Positions 1 to 13,400 of a stretch of 64,000 bases of DNA are shown piece after piece. The stretch lies in the NCBI GenBank assembly GCA_023101725.1, contig JALJCO010003884.1, positions 62,001-126,000 of the forward strand, read 5' to 3'. Below the pieces are notes generated by a model. The model was not told the DNA's origin, did not search any database, and was given only the letters and a program-made list of their open reading frames with translations. Both the position numbers and the translations under genes were made by a program. Source of the stretch: Atherinomorus stipes (lineage: Eukaryota; Chordata; Actinopteri; Atheriniformes; Atherinidae). Each line of letters begins with the position of its first letter. Position 1 is the stretch's first letter.

Positions 1-950
1 TTGGGCTGCTATCCTCTGCTTTTTAATGTAATGTGGTTTTCGTTTTAAGGCGATAACCATTTCCATTTTTCTATCAGGATAATTTACCCTGATACGGTAA
101 CATATCTTGATTCTGACACTTAGTCATCTTCGTAATAAACTGTAGTAATCTCACATGTAGTTGTGAAGATATATATAATTTATTTGGGGTTTGTCATTTC
201 AGACAGGGGGCAGGAAAAAATAGGCCCTGTTGAGAAGAGGTTAAATTATGAGCTCATAGTTTTGAATGGGCCTTTGTCAGGATATCGTACTTGACATATG
301 GTGTTTATCAGCATCTGCCAAAATCAACAAACTATGCAACACAAACCATCAGCAAAGCATTTAAATGATGCAAGGAGCAGAAATAGAAGAAAGCAGCCTG
401 CAAACACAAAAAGATTCTTGGAGCATTTTAGCAGATCTTCAGAGAAAGTTCAAAATTTTATGAATTCTTCTAGTCTGTGTTAAACTTTTTTGGATAGTTG
501 AGAAAGTCTTTCTTCTGAACTCAAACTTGTTTTGAGTTTAGTAAACAATGAGAAAACAAGTCTCTGACCTCGAACCAACAGACAGCTCATTAATCTTCCA
601 GGTTTTTCTCCAACAGGGACTTTTTAAGAGCTGCACAACAACTTTTGCATGTTTTAAACCTTATTTCACCTCTGACTGAGACATCTTATTGGCATTACTG
701 GGACATGTGTTACAGCTAATAAAATCCTTTGTGAGGTGAAAACAAACAAGAAACAATCCCCTCCTCGTGACCATGAACCATTCAGAAAATGTGGAGGCAC
801 ATTTCGTGAAAAGCAGCATTGTTAAAGCTAAATCCAGTGAGATGAATTCAGTGCCTCCTGCTGATGATGTGGCCTCCTCAGTCAAAAGATTTTACTGCAG
901 AGGAAAAACAACTCTAAAAATTGAAAGAAAATCTTGTTCTCCGATTCCTT

Positions 951-1153
951 CACTGCCATTGACTTCTATAGCCATATACAGCGGGGGAAAAAAGTATTGA
1001 AATTTTCACCAGATGTCGCCAGATTGTCACCAGATTGTCACCAGATTTTGTTCATGTGAATATCTCTACTAGAAATATATTTTCGTAAAAAAGTGTTGAC
1101 GTGTTCAATACTTTTTCCCCAGCTGTATACAACTGTAGACGTCAATGGCAGTG
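951..1153. mobile_element. Decayed MITE with a Tc1-type MITE nested inside
   Basis: The outer ends are inverted copies: CACTGCCATTGACTTC on the left and a near reverse complement ending in GGCAGTG at 1153. Inside, 979-1125 has its own inverted ends (CAGCGGGGGAAAAAAGTATTGAA and TTCAATACTTTTTCCCCAGCTG), flanked by TA on both sides as expected for Tc1/mariner insertion. The inner element is about 147 bp, too small to code. Between the inner ends the motif CACCAGATTGT is repeated. I saw no clear target duplication for the outer element. Confidence 0.6.
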
Positions 1154-1853
1154 AATGAGTTAAATTCAGCCAAGAAAGACTTTTTGGATGGGGAAACTCT
1201 AACAAGCATTTATATATGAACTGATATTTCTGAGGTTAAACTGACCATTCTGGATCCTAGAGGGGGTTTGATGACAGTCCATTAAATCCTGGAAAATGGA
1301 CTTTTAGAGCCGATAAATACGTATGTCAATATTCTTCAACACAATGATCAGGTCATGTTTTCAACAAATGGATAATTTCATCATTTCATTTGGATCCAGC
1401 TCCCTCTCTACCCTGGGAGCCATACATTGAACCCACATCTCAACAGAAGCACCAGCATACAATGAATTCTGCTCTGTGAACCAGAAAGAATTTCATTGAA
1501 TCCATGCACAACCGCGATCCACAAATGTCTCTGCTGAACGTTGATGCGAGGTGACCCTGAGGAACGCATGACTCATTCACTCTGCAGAACAGCTCTGTGA
1601 GTGTGCACCTCCAAGCAGGAGCTGGTGAAGATGGTTGGCTGATTGGCAGGTGAGTGTTACAACATTTCACAGTTATTTTCTGGGCTTTGTGTGGTTTATT
1701 TAAACATCGCTATAGGTGACCGGAGATATCCACCGAAGCTGCGGTAGCTAATAATCCCCGCAGCCCTGTCCATGGGCTCGTGGGGCCCTGGGACCCACAC
1801 TGTGCTAAGGTGCAGTTGCATTTGCACTATCACACTCATCTTTGAAGACTATT

Positions 1854-1930
1854 CATTCCTCATTTTCTGCATGCTGACAGTCACCGGAAAACACACAGTG
1901 ACTGTGTCAGCATGCAGAATATGAGCAATG
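1854..1930. repeat. Imperfect hairpin, about 32-bp arms
   Basis: The left arm at 1854-1885 is the approximate reverse complement of the right arm at 1899-1930, centred on a short loop (cggaaaacacaca). The core TCTGCATGCTGACA is perfectly paired. It may be a small foldback MITE remnant. Nothing indicates an expressed RNA. Confidence 0.5.
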
Positions 1931-2189
1931 AAGAGTGCTACTGATGATTATCAGCTTGTTTTCTGGCAAAGGCCGTGGAATGTTCTCTGTTCTGTGGCTG
2001 TTAGGTGTATCATCCTTTCTTTCTTCTTTACCCTTTTTTCACTTTTTTTCAGTCTTTATCCTTTCCTTTCTCTTTCGCCCTGTCATATCAAACTCAGTTA
2101 TAAATGAGCATTCAAAAGAATAAAATAAATCAAATTCATATCTAGCTTATCTCGGCACAACAGGACAAGTAAAAAAAAAAAAAATCTGA

Positions 2190-2640
2190 GGCAAAGTGGA
2201 AAACTATTCTGTGATCAGATGAAAGTGTGAAATTCTTTCTAGAAACAATGGAAGCACACCATGTTCTGCAGACTAAAGAGGAAAGGAAGTATCCAGCTTA
2301 TTATCAATGTTCAGTTCAAAAGTCTCTGATGGTATGAGGTTGCAGATGTGGGCAGCTTCTACATCTGTGAAGCTCCATCAGTGCTGAAAAGTACATGGAG
2401 GTTTTAGAGCAACATCTGCTCACATCCAGACGACGTCTGTCTCAGGGAAGGCCTTGCAGGTTTCAGCAAGACGATGCTGAAACACATTCAGTGCTGCATC
2501 CATCACAACAGCATGGCTGAAAACAGAAGCAGAGTCCGGGTGCTGAAGTGGTCTGCCTGCAGTCCAGACCTTTCACCAACAGAAAACATCTGGAACATCA
2601 TGAAAGCAAAAATCCAGCAACCGAGGTTCTGGCCTGTATT
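2190..2640 (+). pseudogene. Degenerate Tc1/mariner transposase remnant
   Basis: Translating across frames gives pieces typical of fish Tc1-like transposases: a 'WSDESKFE'-like stretch near 2200-2240 and, at the right end, a 'CSPDLSPTENIWNIMK'-like stretch (2560-2610) that corresponds to the conserved block around the last catalytic acidic residue. Frame shifts and stops interrupt it throughout, so it cannot encode an active enzyme. No terminal repeats were located. Confidence 0.6.
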
Positions 2641-3817
2641 ATAAAGCGTGATTAACATACCAGGGATATCTCTCTCTCTTATCTGAGGCCGTTACAATGA
2701 AGCTGTATTTGCTTTTATCAAAGTATCTTTAGGGGGTTTTCCGTCCTACGATTCTGGTTCACTTCCTATCAGGGTAAATCACCATGGAAACTTATGCTGA
2801 AAGGGTAACCTGCTCCAGAGCAGGTTATGTTCAACCACCACCTCCTGACTAATCAGCTTTCATGGAAAATGGTCTGCCTATTCTGAGGAGATCCCGTTGC
2901 GGATTGCGGAAGGAGCCCTCAGGTGAGAGTTTTTAGGTAAGGATGCAATCCTTTCCATGTCCTTGGTGACATCCTTTATGAAAGGTACAGACTTTCATCA
3001 GATGGTCTGCACTACATTTATCAACTAAGGCCATGTGCTGCAAATGCAATGGCTTAACACTTCTAAATGTTTTTGTTCTAGTTGTTGACTTGTTACAAAG
3101 TCTGTTTAGCTCCACTGGGGTTACATCTGAAACAATGAGGTTAGTAATACTGGTCACGTGACATAAATGTAGAAACATGAATTTATGAAACGTAAAACTA
3201 ATTGTGCCATCATGGTGAGGAATATTCTAACATAAGACTCACCCACACTGGGGAGCTGAACCTCAAAAGAGCTGAAAGGAAAATATAAAAGTAAGGAAGG
3301 ACACTTGGGAAGCTCTGCCTGAAACGCAGCAAGGAAGTAAAATTGAGTGATCAAAGTGTTGTTTGTTTAAATTGTCCAAATAATTAATACTGTATATAAT
3401 CTTACAAATTTACACATTGACAGAGTCTGCAATTTTCTGCTAGCATTCCTTTCTGCCTGTTGCTGTGACAACAGTGTTGCTGGTCTGGCTGATGAGCTTG
3501 AATTCTTCATATTTATGGAGAACTGTCTGCTCCTCCAGGTAAAGTGGGCTGAACCAAAGAATTTCTCCATTTTTGTAATTGGTCAGATGCTGCAAACACC
3601 ATCCTTTTTGAGTGAGCGCGCCACGATCAGGATGGAAAACCCTGGGTTGAATTACCCAGCTTTGTGCTACCGTTAACCAGGATTGCAAATGCCTGGGTAA
3701 GTCAGCCCAGATAAGGAGAGCATATAATGACAAATACAACACTAACAGAAGAGAAAAATGCTCATGAATTGTTTTATAATCTATGTTTACAGCAAATGAG
3801 AAAAAACATAGTAGGCC

Positions 3818-3820
<3 letters not shown>

Positions 3821-3865
<45 letters not shown>

Positions 3866-3880
3866 AATATATATATAGAA
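3821..3880. repeat. (TA)n microsatellite
   Basis: About 38 bases of uninterrupted TA alternation followed by CACACAAATATATATATAG. It is a simple dinucleotide tract in intergenic DNA, likely to be length-variable. Confidence 0.95.
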
Positions 3881-4579
3881 AAATAAAAAAAAAAAATTCA
3901 CACATCAATTTAATTATAAATATTGGAAATATGTGTAAATATGTGTGTGAAATTTGTAGTTCTATCACACCAAGTGTCACACTGTTTCACACACAGGTGA
4001 GCTAAAATTAAAAGGGTTTTGAACCCTAATTTTTTTGGAACTGCAGATGTAAACTCAAATGTTATCAGTATTTTAATCAAATTTGGTTAAAACACTCACA
4101 CACAGCTAATTCATATGGTTTATTGCATTAATGTCAGAAAACTCAGCATTCTGATTAAAAACCAGCCAAAGATAAAGGTCTGGAAACCATGGTATGCTTA
4201 TCGTCTGCTTTGTTCAACATCGGTTAGATATTTTCGTATTTTCACTTGTCAGTTTATTGCATTATTCTTATCATCATGTGAGCATCCAAATTCAATTTCA
4301 TGCTTGAGGTCTACAATTTCATTAAATCGTTTCGTTTTATGTAAAAACTGAAACAAGTGGATGGTGAATATACTAGTTATGATAGTCACCATTTCTGAAC
4401 CACTTGAAGCTCTTTAAGGAAATAATTGAGTTCTTGTTAGTTTTCATTAACATTTAATCCTTGTCAACACTTCTAAATAAAGATGCATAAACTTTTCTGA
4501 ATTAGCTGCTGAGTTTTATATCTCAACAGATCTGCACTTCTTTGTCTTGGACTTTGAGAATATTTCTACTACTGATTCA

Positions 4580-5228
4580 TCTAAAAACACTTTTTTTTTA
4601 AGTAATCTGCTGTGATATGAAACTGAGGTTATGGATTATGGAGACTTGGTGTATATGAATGCTTCAGCTCATTGTCTTCATAAGATTAACACTGTTTATC
4701 AGACTTCTCTGAGATTCATTACAAACTGCAAATCTTTGACCCATCATTGTGAACTACATTGCAGAGTGGGATGGCCATCTTTTTCTGTCAGAAGGTTGGG
4801 CCATTGTTACATTTTAATTTCTAAGGCCATGCTTGGTCTGTTGCCGTTGTTCATTTGTAGCTTAATCACACAGAGAAATGTTGAAACTTACTATTTGCGA
4901 TCGAATGATCACCTGCTGCTCTCTGTTCCATTTGCCCGTACAGAACTCTGAAAAAGGGCTTTTTCTTACACTGCTCCTTCTACATGGAACTGTTAGCAAA
5001 AAGACTGGAAATTATCTGAACTCATTTCTTTGAATGCTTTTAGGTCTAAACTTGGAGCACTTGAAATTGACTCCTTGAATTGTAACCGTTTTTAATTATT
5101 TTTATTGTATATTTTGTATCATGTCTTGTAAATTGTAACTGCTGCCTCTTGGCCAGGACTTTCTTGGAAAAGAGGTTTTTAATCTCAATGGGACTTTCCT
5201 GGTAAAATAAAAGGTTAAATAAAAAAAA
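4580..5228 (+). mobile_element. LINE 3' end with broken reverse transcriptase C-terminus
   Basis: An open frame at 4631-4951 begins MDYGDLVYMNASA and contains 'SLRFITNCKSLTHHCELHCRVGW', a block familiar from the C-terminal region of fish non-LTR retrotransposon proteins. The homologous reading continues past the stop at 4951 as 'KRAFSYTAPSTWN', so the frame is broken. A non-coding tail follows (5130-5228: CCTCTTGGCCAGGACTTTC, then AATCTCAATGGGACTTTCCTGG, ending AATAAAAGGTTAAATAAA). The reverse complement of this tail recurs at 22009-22100. The copy is 5'-truncated, as most LINEs are. Confidence 0.8.
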
Positions 5229-5740
5229 TTCAAAAAGATATCATGAAAATCCAAATGTGGCATCAGGCTGGTCTGTTCTGCTAAAAATAACAACAAAATA
5301 AAAAATATTAAAATTAAAAACATGAACCCATTCTTGACCATCATCATCACCAAAAGGCTGAGGATGTGAAGGTGAAGCTCTCTGGATGTAGAGCATCATC
5401 ACCCCCATAAACTGCATTTTCATTTGTTGTAAATGACTAAATAAAATAGAAGCTAAAAATAAAACAAATGAATGAAAGAATAAAAAACAGAATGAAATAG
5501 ATCACTTCTTAAAAAGATAAACAAATGTACAGATAAATTAGATTTTAAAAAATTAAAAACAAAGTGAAAATAAATATTTAAATATACACAAAAATAAAAT
5601 AAAAAACTCAAATATTTCAAATCAATGAAAAAGAGGTTCAAATAAAAAAAATTGATAAGAATGAATAAATAAAAGATAAGCAAAAACGAAACAGTCAGAT
5701 AAATGATTATTATTATTATTATTATCATTTTTAATCAAAT
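5229..5740. repeat. AT-rich low-complexity tract ending in (ATT)n
   Basis: Strong A bias on the plus strand, with repeated AAATAAA-like words and a short (TTA)n run at 5705-5725. Open frames here encode only Ile/Phe/Leu-rich low-complexity peptides and are not credible genes. It starts directly after the LINE tail. Confidence 0.7.
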
Positions 5741-6410
5741 CTCGTCGTTCCACGTTGTGGAACATCAAACGTTGCAGGTTCGGTCTGAGACTGGCCGTTT
5801 TCCAGAGACTGTGCAAGGACCAGATCCAGAACTGGACCAGAGGTGGAGGACTCTGAAACGGGTCTAGGGCCCTCCAACCGGAGACCGGCTCTGAACCGGG
5901 TTCCCCTTCGGTTCGGGGAAACCGGAACGCCCAGACGGCCACAAACGTGGACATGGACTCCAGAACTGAGGAATTTTAGGTTGCTGAACACAACAGCGGT
6001 ATTCCAGATCTTTTCCTTTCACTTCACCGGGAATCTCACAGCAGAAATCATGGGAACGGATCGGTGTTCCGAATAATCTGGGCCCAGCGAACCCGCTTAC
6101 ACCCGAACATGGTTCCCTGGTTTAAGGACTCACCTCAGGCGGGGTACGGGCGCATTCGTCGCTCCATGTCGGTGAAAAACGGTTCAGATGTTCCGTTTTC
6201 TGCCTTCAGCGCTGCAGGTCGACCTCATTGTTGCAGCGGCAGACGTCCCTCCTTCTCCTCTTCCTCAGTGCTGCTCGTGTTTGGGTTGGAGGAAAACTGA
6301 TGTCACTGCATGAAAACGCCCCATCTTCACTTTTTTTTTTAAGGTGACCCTCTGCTGAAATCATCACGTCACTTCAAACCCAACAGGAGGAAAGAAGATG
6401 TTTGAGAAAA
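5741..6410. other. CpG-rich patch, no gene recognised
   Basis: From about 5800 to 6250 the base composition shifts from AT-rich to GC-rich with frequent CpG (for example ACCGGAACGCCCAGACGGCC near 5930). This could be a promoter-associated CpG island or GC-rich transposon sequence. The short overlapping frames in it resemble no family I know. The KANSL2 3'UTR probably ends just to its right. Confidence 0.4.
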
Positions 6411-6413
6411 TAT

Positions 6414-6419
6414 TTTATT
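6414..6419 (-). terminator. Possible KANSL2 polyadenylation signal (AATAAA)
   Basis: The plus strand reads TTTATT, so the minus strand carries AATAAA, about 1.07 kb past the KANSL2 stop codon. If used, the 3'UTR would span roughly 6.4-7.49 kb. No open frame or splice pattern in that stretch suggests another exon. Other AT-rich hexamers nearby could serve instead. Confidence 0.4.
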
Positions 6420-7486
6420 TCTTGTTTACAGATGAAGTTTAACAGCACAGAGCAGATTAAGGCCATTCAACTGATCCAATGACTCAAAACAACAATATAA
6501 ACAATAAATACCATGAGATGTGAAGATGTGTTACATGAATTCACCATGTGGAAATGAAACATGGAAGTCACATATTTACACAGTTTACCAGGTTTAAACT
6601 GACTTTCAGCAAAATCAGGAGTCATTTAGCCAAATTAAACAACTCCTGGTAAATATGGAAGGAGGAGGAATCAACGATGAGCAGTGTGAGTTAGAGTATT
6701 TTATCAGGTTTAAGGTAAGAGAAAACCTTACAAACATTTCCATCCCAGGCAAGCTGAAGTCTGCCGGATGTTTCAGAAGTCCAAGCAGTGTAAGTGTTAA
6801 TTAACTTGTTACGAACACAAAGAAAATCAGGGATTTGCTTTCAGAGCTTATAAAAACTATCCTCAGTCTGTGTTCATGTTTGTTTCCTGTCATCTCCGAT
6901 TAAAAAAAAAAAAAAGTGAGCAGACATCCATCTCTTCAGAGAACAGCAAGACGAACTGTCCAGATAAAATCCAGCTGTTGGTCTCCTGAACCACATCGTT
7001 GAAGTACCAGAGGATATTTGACAGTGTCGGACAGCGTGATGCTACAGGTCTGTAGAGCTTCTTCATCATGGAGCAGCAGCAGTGTCAGCATCCTGGACTG
7101 AACTGTCAGTAGCATCATCTTCACCTCCAACCACCTCCGACACTACCTGAATGAAAAAAAAAAATGTTTAAGTCAGAAATGCAACTTAAACCAGAGATGG
7201 AAGTGAAGCTCCACCATCATCTCGCTCTGTCCCAACGTCCCACCACAGGACAAATTTACAAGTTTCAGTCCATCTGTGCTACCCCCTAAACAAATTAAAC
7301 TGTATGAAAATGATCAAGTTATAGTGTTTACTGAATAGTTTGTCACAGCTTAGAAGAGACAAACATCTACAAAAAACTTTTTTCTAAAAAAACAAATACT
7401 TTTGCCTGAACAAGAACAGATTTTCTGAGAATAAGACTGATTTCTACATCTTATCTGAGCCATCCTGTAGTGTGCATCAGACACAT

Positions 7487-10400
7487 TCAGGAGACGAGAG
7501 ATGAAACCATCAACGGGAAGTTGACCTGGTCATCCATGATGGCATCCACATCTCTTTCTGAAAGCTCCTGTCCTGAGGTGTCCAGGTCCACCTGGTCTGG
7601 ATCTTCTCCGGTCAGGATGTCCATCGGAGCCTCAGCAATGGCTCTAATGGTCTGGTCTTCAAGGGCGAGGGCTGTGTCAAACTGTAGAGGGGAGGGGGGA
7701 CCCTGCATGCCGTCCCCTTCAACATCCAGGTCCTGCAAAGTCCAGATTAATGGATGAAAATATTAAAACTGAAGGTCTGCAGATCACACCTGCGGTTATA
7801 ACCAACAGCCTGCCAGAGGATACGGACAGAAGAGGACTTTAAATGTACAGAGCTGAGTCAACATGTCAGGTTTTTAATTTATGGGTGCATTCACACCAGG
7901 ACAGTCCGCTAGACTTGGTCTGACGGGCAACTCAGCTCAGTTGGTGGGTGGGGAGTGAATCTCCCGGACAGAAATTACTTTCATGCTGCACTTTTGTCAA
8001 ACGAGCCAGAATCTCATTGCCTGAGCTGCCAATTCTTCCAATCACGTCGCGTACTGTATTTTCATATGACTTTTTATTTTTTTCTTAACTTTTGTGTGGG
8101 ACTGATCTACTGTGTGGGCACTGGGCATATCCCCGAGCCTCCATTTCACAGCTAATTTCTGTACTTCAGTACTTACTAAGAACTGGGATGTTTTCTTCTG
8201 ATCATATATCAATCAAGACTTTCATGTCGTCATCGTTTCACATTTGACCACGAGCCTTTTCTGCAGAAGTCCTACACGTATGTTTGCTTTGGTAGCATTT
8301 ACCAATAATGCCCAACATTTTTAATATAAACCATAATATTATCCCACAAGGCCATGCTCAACCACATGCAGGAAGTGGCAGTTGTAGTCCACTTCCTGCA
8401 TTTGGTCGGCTTAAAGCAGGATGAGACCCGCGTTTGTAGGCGGACCGAGTCCACTCGTTTAGGCCTTGAGAACAGGAAGTAGTATGATGTCACAGGCTTT
8501 AAAGTGATATACTACCAATAAAATAAGTTGGTAGTACATTTTCTCTGTCACTCTGGAACTGAGCGACAGAGCATTAGGGTCAGAAGAAGTGATGCAACCA
8601 TCACGCCTGATGCCTACTGCACAAGCATGCAGGGGCAATTCATGATCTGGTATCGCTGCCCTTGGTCAGGTCTAGGTTCAGCAACATTGAGTCCAAAGAG
8701 ATAGGTCAGCTGATACCCGAATATACTCCATCAGCAGGTTATTCCATCTTTCCCAATGTCACTGCTAAATTCCAAGATGGCAACTCCAGGATTAATGGGA
8801 CTCAGACTGGGAAAGTCTGGTTTAGGGAGCATGAACCACCATTTTCAAACATGGGCTCACCACCATAGAGTCCAGACCTGAACCTGATGGAGAAACTTTG
8901 GGATGTGGTAGACAGCTCTGAGCCTCCATCATCACAACAAGATATTGGAGGGAAAATGTATGCAACTTTGAACGGAAATAATGTTTTGACTTTGCAGCTC
9001 ATGGAGACGATGACAGAGAGAATGCTGCTGGAATCACAGATAAGAGATCCAACTAGTATTGAGGAGCTTTTTTGGACAGGCAGTGTATTTCAGCACAGAA
9101 ACAGAGAAAACCCGTTGTGTAAGTGGAAGTTTTGGTGCATAGTTAACATAAAAGATCAGAGACCACATTCCATTTTATGAAACTCAACCCTCAAATGTTG
9201 AGCAAAATGTTAATGCAGCCTGTTGGGAAACATTAAGCGGAGGTTTTAAAGCAGTTAACACACAGACTGCGCTGTCCCAGCTTAGCCAGATGTTAAAAGA
9301 AGGTTCATGAACTCAGTTTGCGAAACATGATTAAAGGAAGGCTCTGAGTTAATAGTGCATCAATAATGTATCAGCAGATATCTCTATTGAAGTATCAGAA
9401 TTGGATCAGGACCAATTTCACTGGTTCTTGTCAAGCATTTCCCATCACGTATGCAACTCGTGTGTGTTACAAGATCACCTTTATGAAGCCTGGGTTCAGC
9501 TTGTAGAATAAAACCAAACTGTACTTTTAAACTGAGGAAACAATGAAAGTCCAGCTGTAAGAAAAGTTTTTCAAAGGCATGACACTAGTCTGGTTGCAGT
9601 AAAAGAAGGTTGGCAGGAGATATTGTTCCTTCCAACTGAATTGATTAGTCCCGTTATAACTCTGGGAAAAAAAATCAACAGACCACAGGAAGGAGTTCAC
9701 TTTAGGCTCCGTTTGAAACAAGCAGCTACTGTAAGCTGTTGCTTTTGATTGGGGCCGAGGTGAGAAAGAGCTGAACCACAGTTCATATTGGCAGAAACTG
9801 AAACATTTCTTTACATAAAGAGGTTAAATATTCAATCCCTGTCAGCACATACCGAGTCTGCTTGTTTGGGCCTCAAGAACAAGAAGTATGTAACAGGCTT
9901 TACAGTAACATACTAACAACTAAATACAAGTAATATGAATAAAAACTAGAGATGCATCAGACTGAGCTCTTTGTCTGCAGTATCTTTAGCCTGATATTTA
10001 TTTACACCTGACATTGCTAAAAACTTATACACAATTATACTGAACATTTCTGTGTCCAGTAAATCAGATCAGTCCCGAGGGTGATAAATTTCTGAATTCA
10101 TGATGTTTTTTCTAAACGTTAAAAACACTCCATTGTTCAGTGTGAAACAGGAACAATAGAAGAGTGTGTAAACATCAGGGATTAAAAAGTAAAGTGAGCC
10201 TGAAACTAGAAGTAAAAAACGGGAAGAGTGGAGTGAAACTCTGCCACAGACTCAGTAGAAGCTACCGCAAGCTTGAGAGAAAAAAAACATGAGGTTTCCA
10301 GGAGAACGTCTGCTCTGTTTCTCAATAGAAATCTTGTTTCTATTCCAACCTGGAAACAGTCAAAACATTGATCAGTCCCTCCAAGACTTCATTGCAGCCA

Positions 10401-13400
10401 TTTTTATTTCTACCTAAAACTCATGACTTTACAGCACGTTTTCTGAAAAGTGGTGATTTTTACTATCTTTACTGAAATAAACCCATTAGGAGAGTTTTTC
10501 AGTGTCCAGCAGAGTAAAGCTGAAACCGACTTAAAGGTAGAGTCCGAAGTGCCTCCAGCGTTTCTGTTTGCAAACAACAGTATTCAAACTTAGCGCTCCT
10601 CCCTCTCAGGCAAATGGCCGCCTCGTTCTTCAGCCTATTCAACTTCAAGCTTCTCCTTCAGAGCTCAGAAGCGGGTACAAGCCAAACTATGATTAACCCT
10701 GGTTTTCCAAACTGCATTATCTGAAGCTCTTACCTTTTCTTCGGTGCATACGCGTTGTTTCCTTTCTTTCTTTTCTTTTCCCTTCGAGAGTTCAAAAGAC
10801 TGGTGTCTGCTCTAATCATGAGCTTATTCCCACACAGCGCCATGCTCTTAGCTCTGTCATTGGCTGCCGATATAAACAGAAATCTCCACCCAGAAACGTC
10901 CCGACCAGATCAGATCAATACAAAAGAGCGAATTACAGGCAGGGGGAGAGTGTTGGGTTCAACCGCACCACGGCACGGGAGAAGAGGCCCAAAGGCGGGT
11001 TTGAGACGGATTTCACTTGCTCAAGTCTAACGTTTATTTTTTACGGGGGGAACTTCGGACTATACCTTTAATGAAACTTCTTCCATCATCATCAGATCTG
11101 GATGTTCTAACCTCCATCGTGGTGATTCATCTGGTCTGTTGTTTCACTCCAGATTTTCTCTGGAGGCATATTTCTGTAGCAAAATGTCTTCCACCACCAC
11201 GTCGCAGCACTATGAACAGTTTACCTCCACTTTCATCTGACCTCTGGGAAAATGTCGTAGAGGAGACTTCAGATGGCAGATGTGAAATGTCTCTCTCACG
11301 TCTACAATCAGTAACAGGAAGTCCAGCTGTTGATGGGCGTATAGATGATGCATGTATATCATGCAATGTGGAGGAGCACTGTGATTGGCCACTGTTGCAT
11401 TAAAAGGTGCTGACTGGACAGAAGGACGTGCAGAATTTAGTTGGATCAGCTGAGTTTGCACTGACAGTCATGATGGGGACTGAATTCCTGGAGACTGATA
11501 TGAGCATACCTGCTGATTTTCCAGAGATTTACTGGTCTGAATGGGAAACATCGGCAAAAAGTCCAGAACCATGTTAAAGACTGATGCCAGATACCCAGAA
11601 CATCTCAGCACCTGTATGACAGCACTTACTGCAGCCTCCGCCTCAGACCAGCTACTAGACAACCACTGCCACCCTCTGATACAACAAACACCTGATGAAA
11701 AAAACATTTTAGACTAATTTTTGGTTATCATTGTGTCAGATATCAGATCAATGTCACTCATCTGTATCCTAATCAACTGATGGATCCAGATTCCACCGTC
11801 TGTAAAGGTTTGAGTTTTCAGCAGGTGCGGCTGAAGTTGATCGCTTATCCATTGATCAAAGCAATTTATTAGGCAGTGGAGAATTATAATTCATTGTGTC
11901 CAGACATGTATGTTTCCTCAGGATACAAGGAGACGAGTCCATGAGACCACCTGTTGTACAGTGAGAAGTCTACAAGCTCTGCATGTCCTTCATCTAGAGA
12001 TATCTTTGTGAAACATCACAAACCTCTGTGAGAAAGGGTCTGTGTTACGACAACCAAGAAAAAAATTCTGCACAGCAGACACCAGCTGATGTTTACCAGA
12101 GAAGCCATGAGTTTTAGCCAACTACTCTGAGGATAAATGGATTACAGAAAGTTTCCCTGCTTCACCATCCTGAACAATCGAGGCATTGATCTCCCATACA
12201 GGAGGTTTACAAGGCAGCCTCAAAATTTAGAGTTCATTCAGAGACTTCATGGTAAATCCACAACGAGTGATCCATGATAACACCATCATTTGTCACAATT
12301 TCATCATAAATAAAAGACAGATCACTAATCAATACTCTGCTGCTAAGAGACCTCTATTTTCCTACCAAACTTTCCACCAATCAGAGCTTAACTTGACAGC
12401 AATGTCCAATCAGGAGCAGCCAAAAATCAACAAGTGAGCAGAAAGTTCTGTCTGTCTGAAAAGAACAAAAATAATGATCCTCTATGGCTGGAATGAAGCC
12501 AACAAGTTGTTTACATTGGTGCCAAAATCAAATGACTGTTAATAAATAACTGTAAATTGCAGAAAACCGGCTGGAGGAAAAAGTGTAAAAAGTAAACAAT
12601 TTCTGTTCCGTTTGTGTTTCATGTCAATATTTTTTCCTGATACGTAGATGAGAAAAGGTTTGTTCACTGTTTGTTATTTCTACTAGTAAATATTATTGGT
12701 AATCAATTCTTTTTTGTCGCTTTGGTTGACCTTTATGGTATTTGGTACAGTATGTTACAGTATGGTATGGAATATCTATTGATACACTCATTTTACATCA
12801 TTTTAGCCTCTTCATCTGACAACTGAGGCTGTCCTGAAATACAATGTCTGGATATTGACCAGGATGAGTTTTAAGAGTTAAACATGCATTTTTATGTTTT
12901 AACACACTCCGATGGAAAGCTTGTCAACAACAGGCTTTCCTTCGGTGTGTTTTTGTGCCTTTTTTGCTAATCAGCTTTTCAGGACCTTAAATGAAGCTTG
13001 TTTAATTACCGAGGTTGTTAAAAACACCAAAACATGAGAGAAGACAGAGAAGCTCCGAAGCCAACAAAGATGAGATATTCAGATCATCAGACAGGACTTT
13101 GTACACAGAGTAATAATTTGGTGTTCTGGTGCCGTCTGGTCCTACTTCACATGGAGACAAAAGGCAGACGCAGGTTCTATGAGACCTCCTGCAACTAGAA
13201 TAATGGGATGAAAAATGTTGAAATTGTTTGTTTCCAGTGATAAATAATATCCTGCTTAATTCAGTAATTCTGACCTACCCCTTTAATTTTAGAGGGTAAA
13301 GTGTGTTTTGTCAGGTTAACATATCCTAACATGGTGTGTACATACATCACTGAACTCCAGGGGCAGGCTCTCTGTGGGCTGAAGCTCTGCTGCACTCAGA

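Larger units (their letters stand above)
7733..13345. other. KANSL2 last intron, 5.6 kb, repeat-filled
   Basis: This intron separates the penultimate and last KANSL2 coding exons. It holds a Tc1 remnant (8570-9065), one copy of a duplicated repeat (9408-9835) and a TTAA-flanked element (10535-11067). The stretches at 7760-8280 and 11100-13300 show no recognisable gene. A segment near 8380-8520 resembles one near 9850-9935, suggesting a further dispersed repeat. Confidence 0.7.

Noticed and set aside
1440..1670. Minus-strand 76-codon frame in the left flank
   Set aside because: Short, no domain or splice partners, in a transposon-rich stretch; other small frames in 1-6 kb were rejected for the same reasons.
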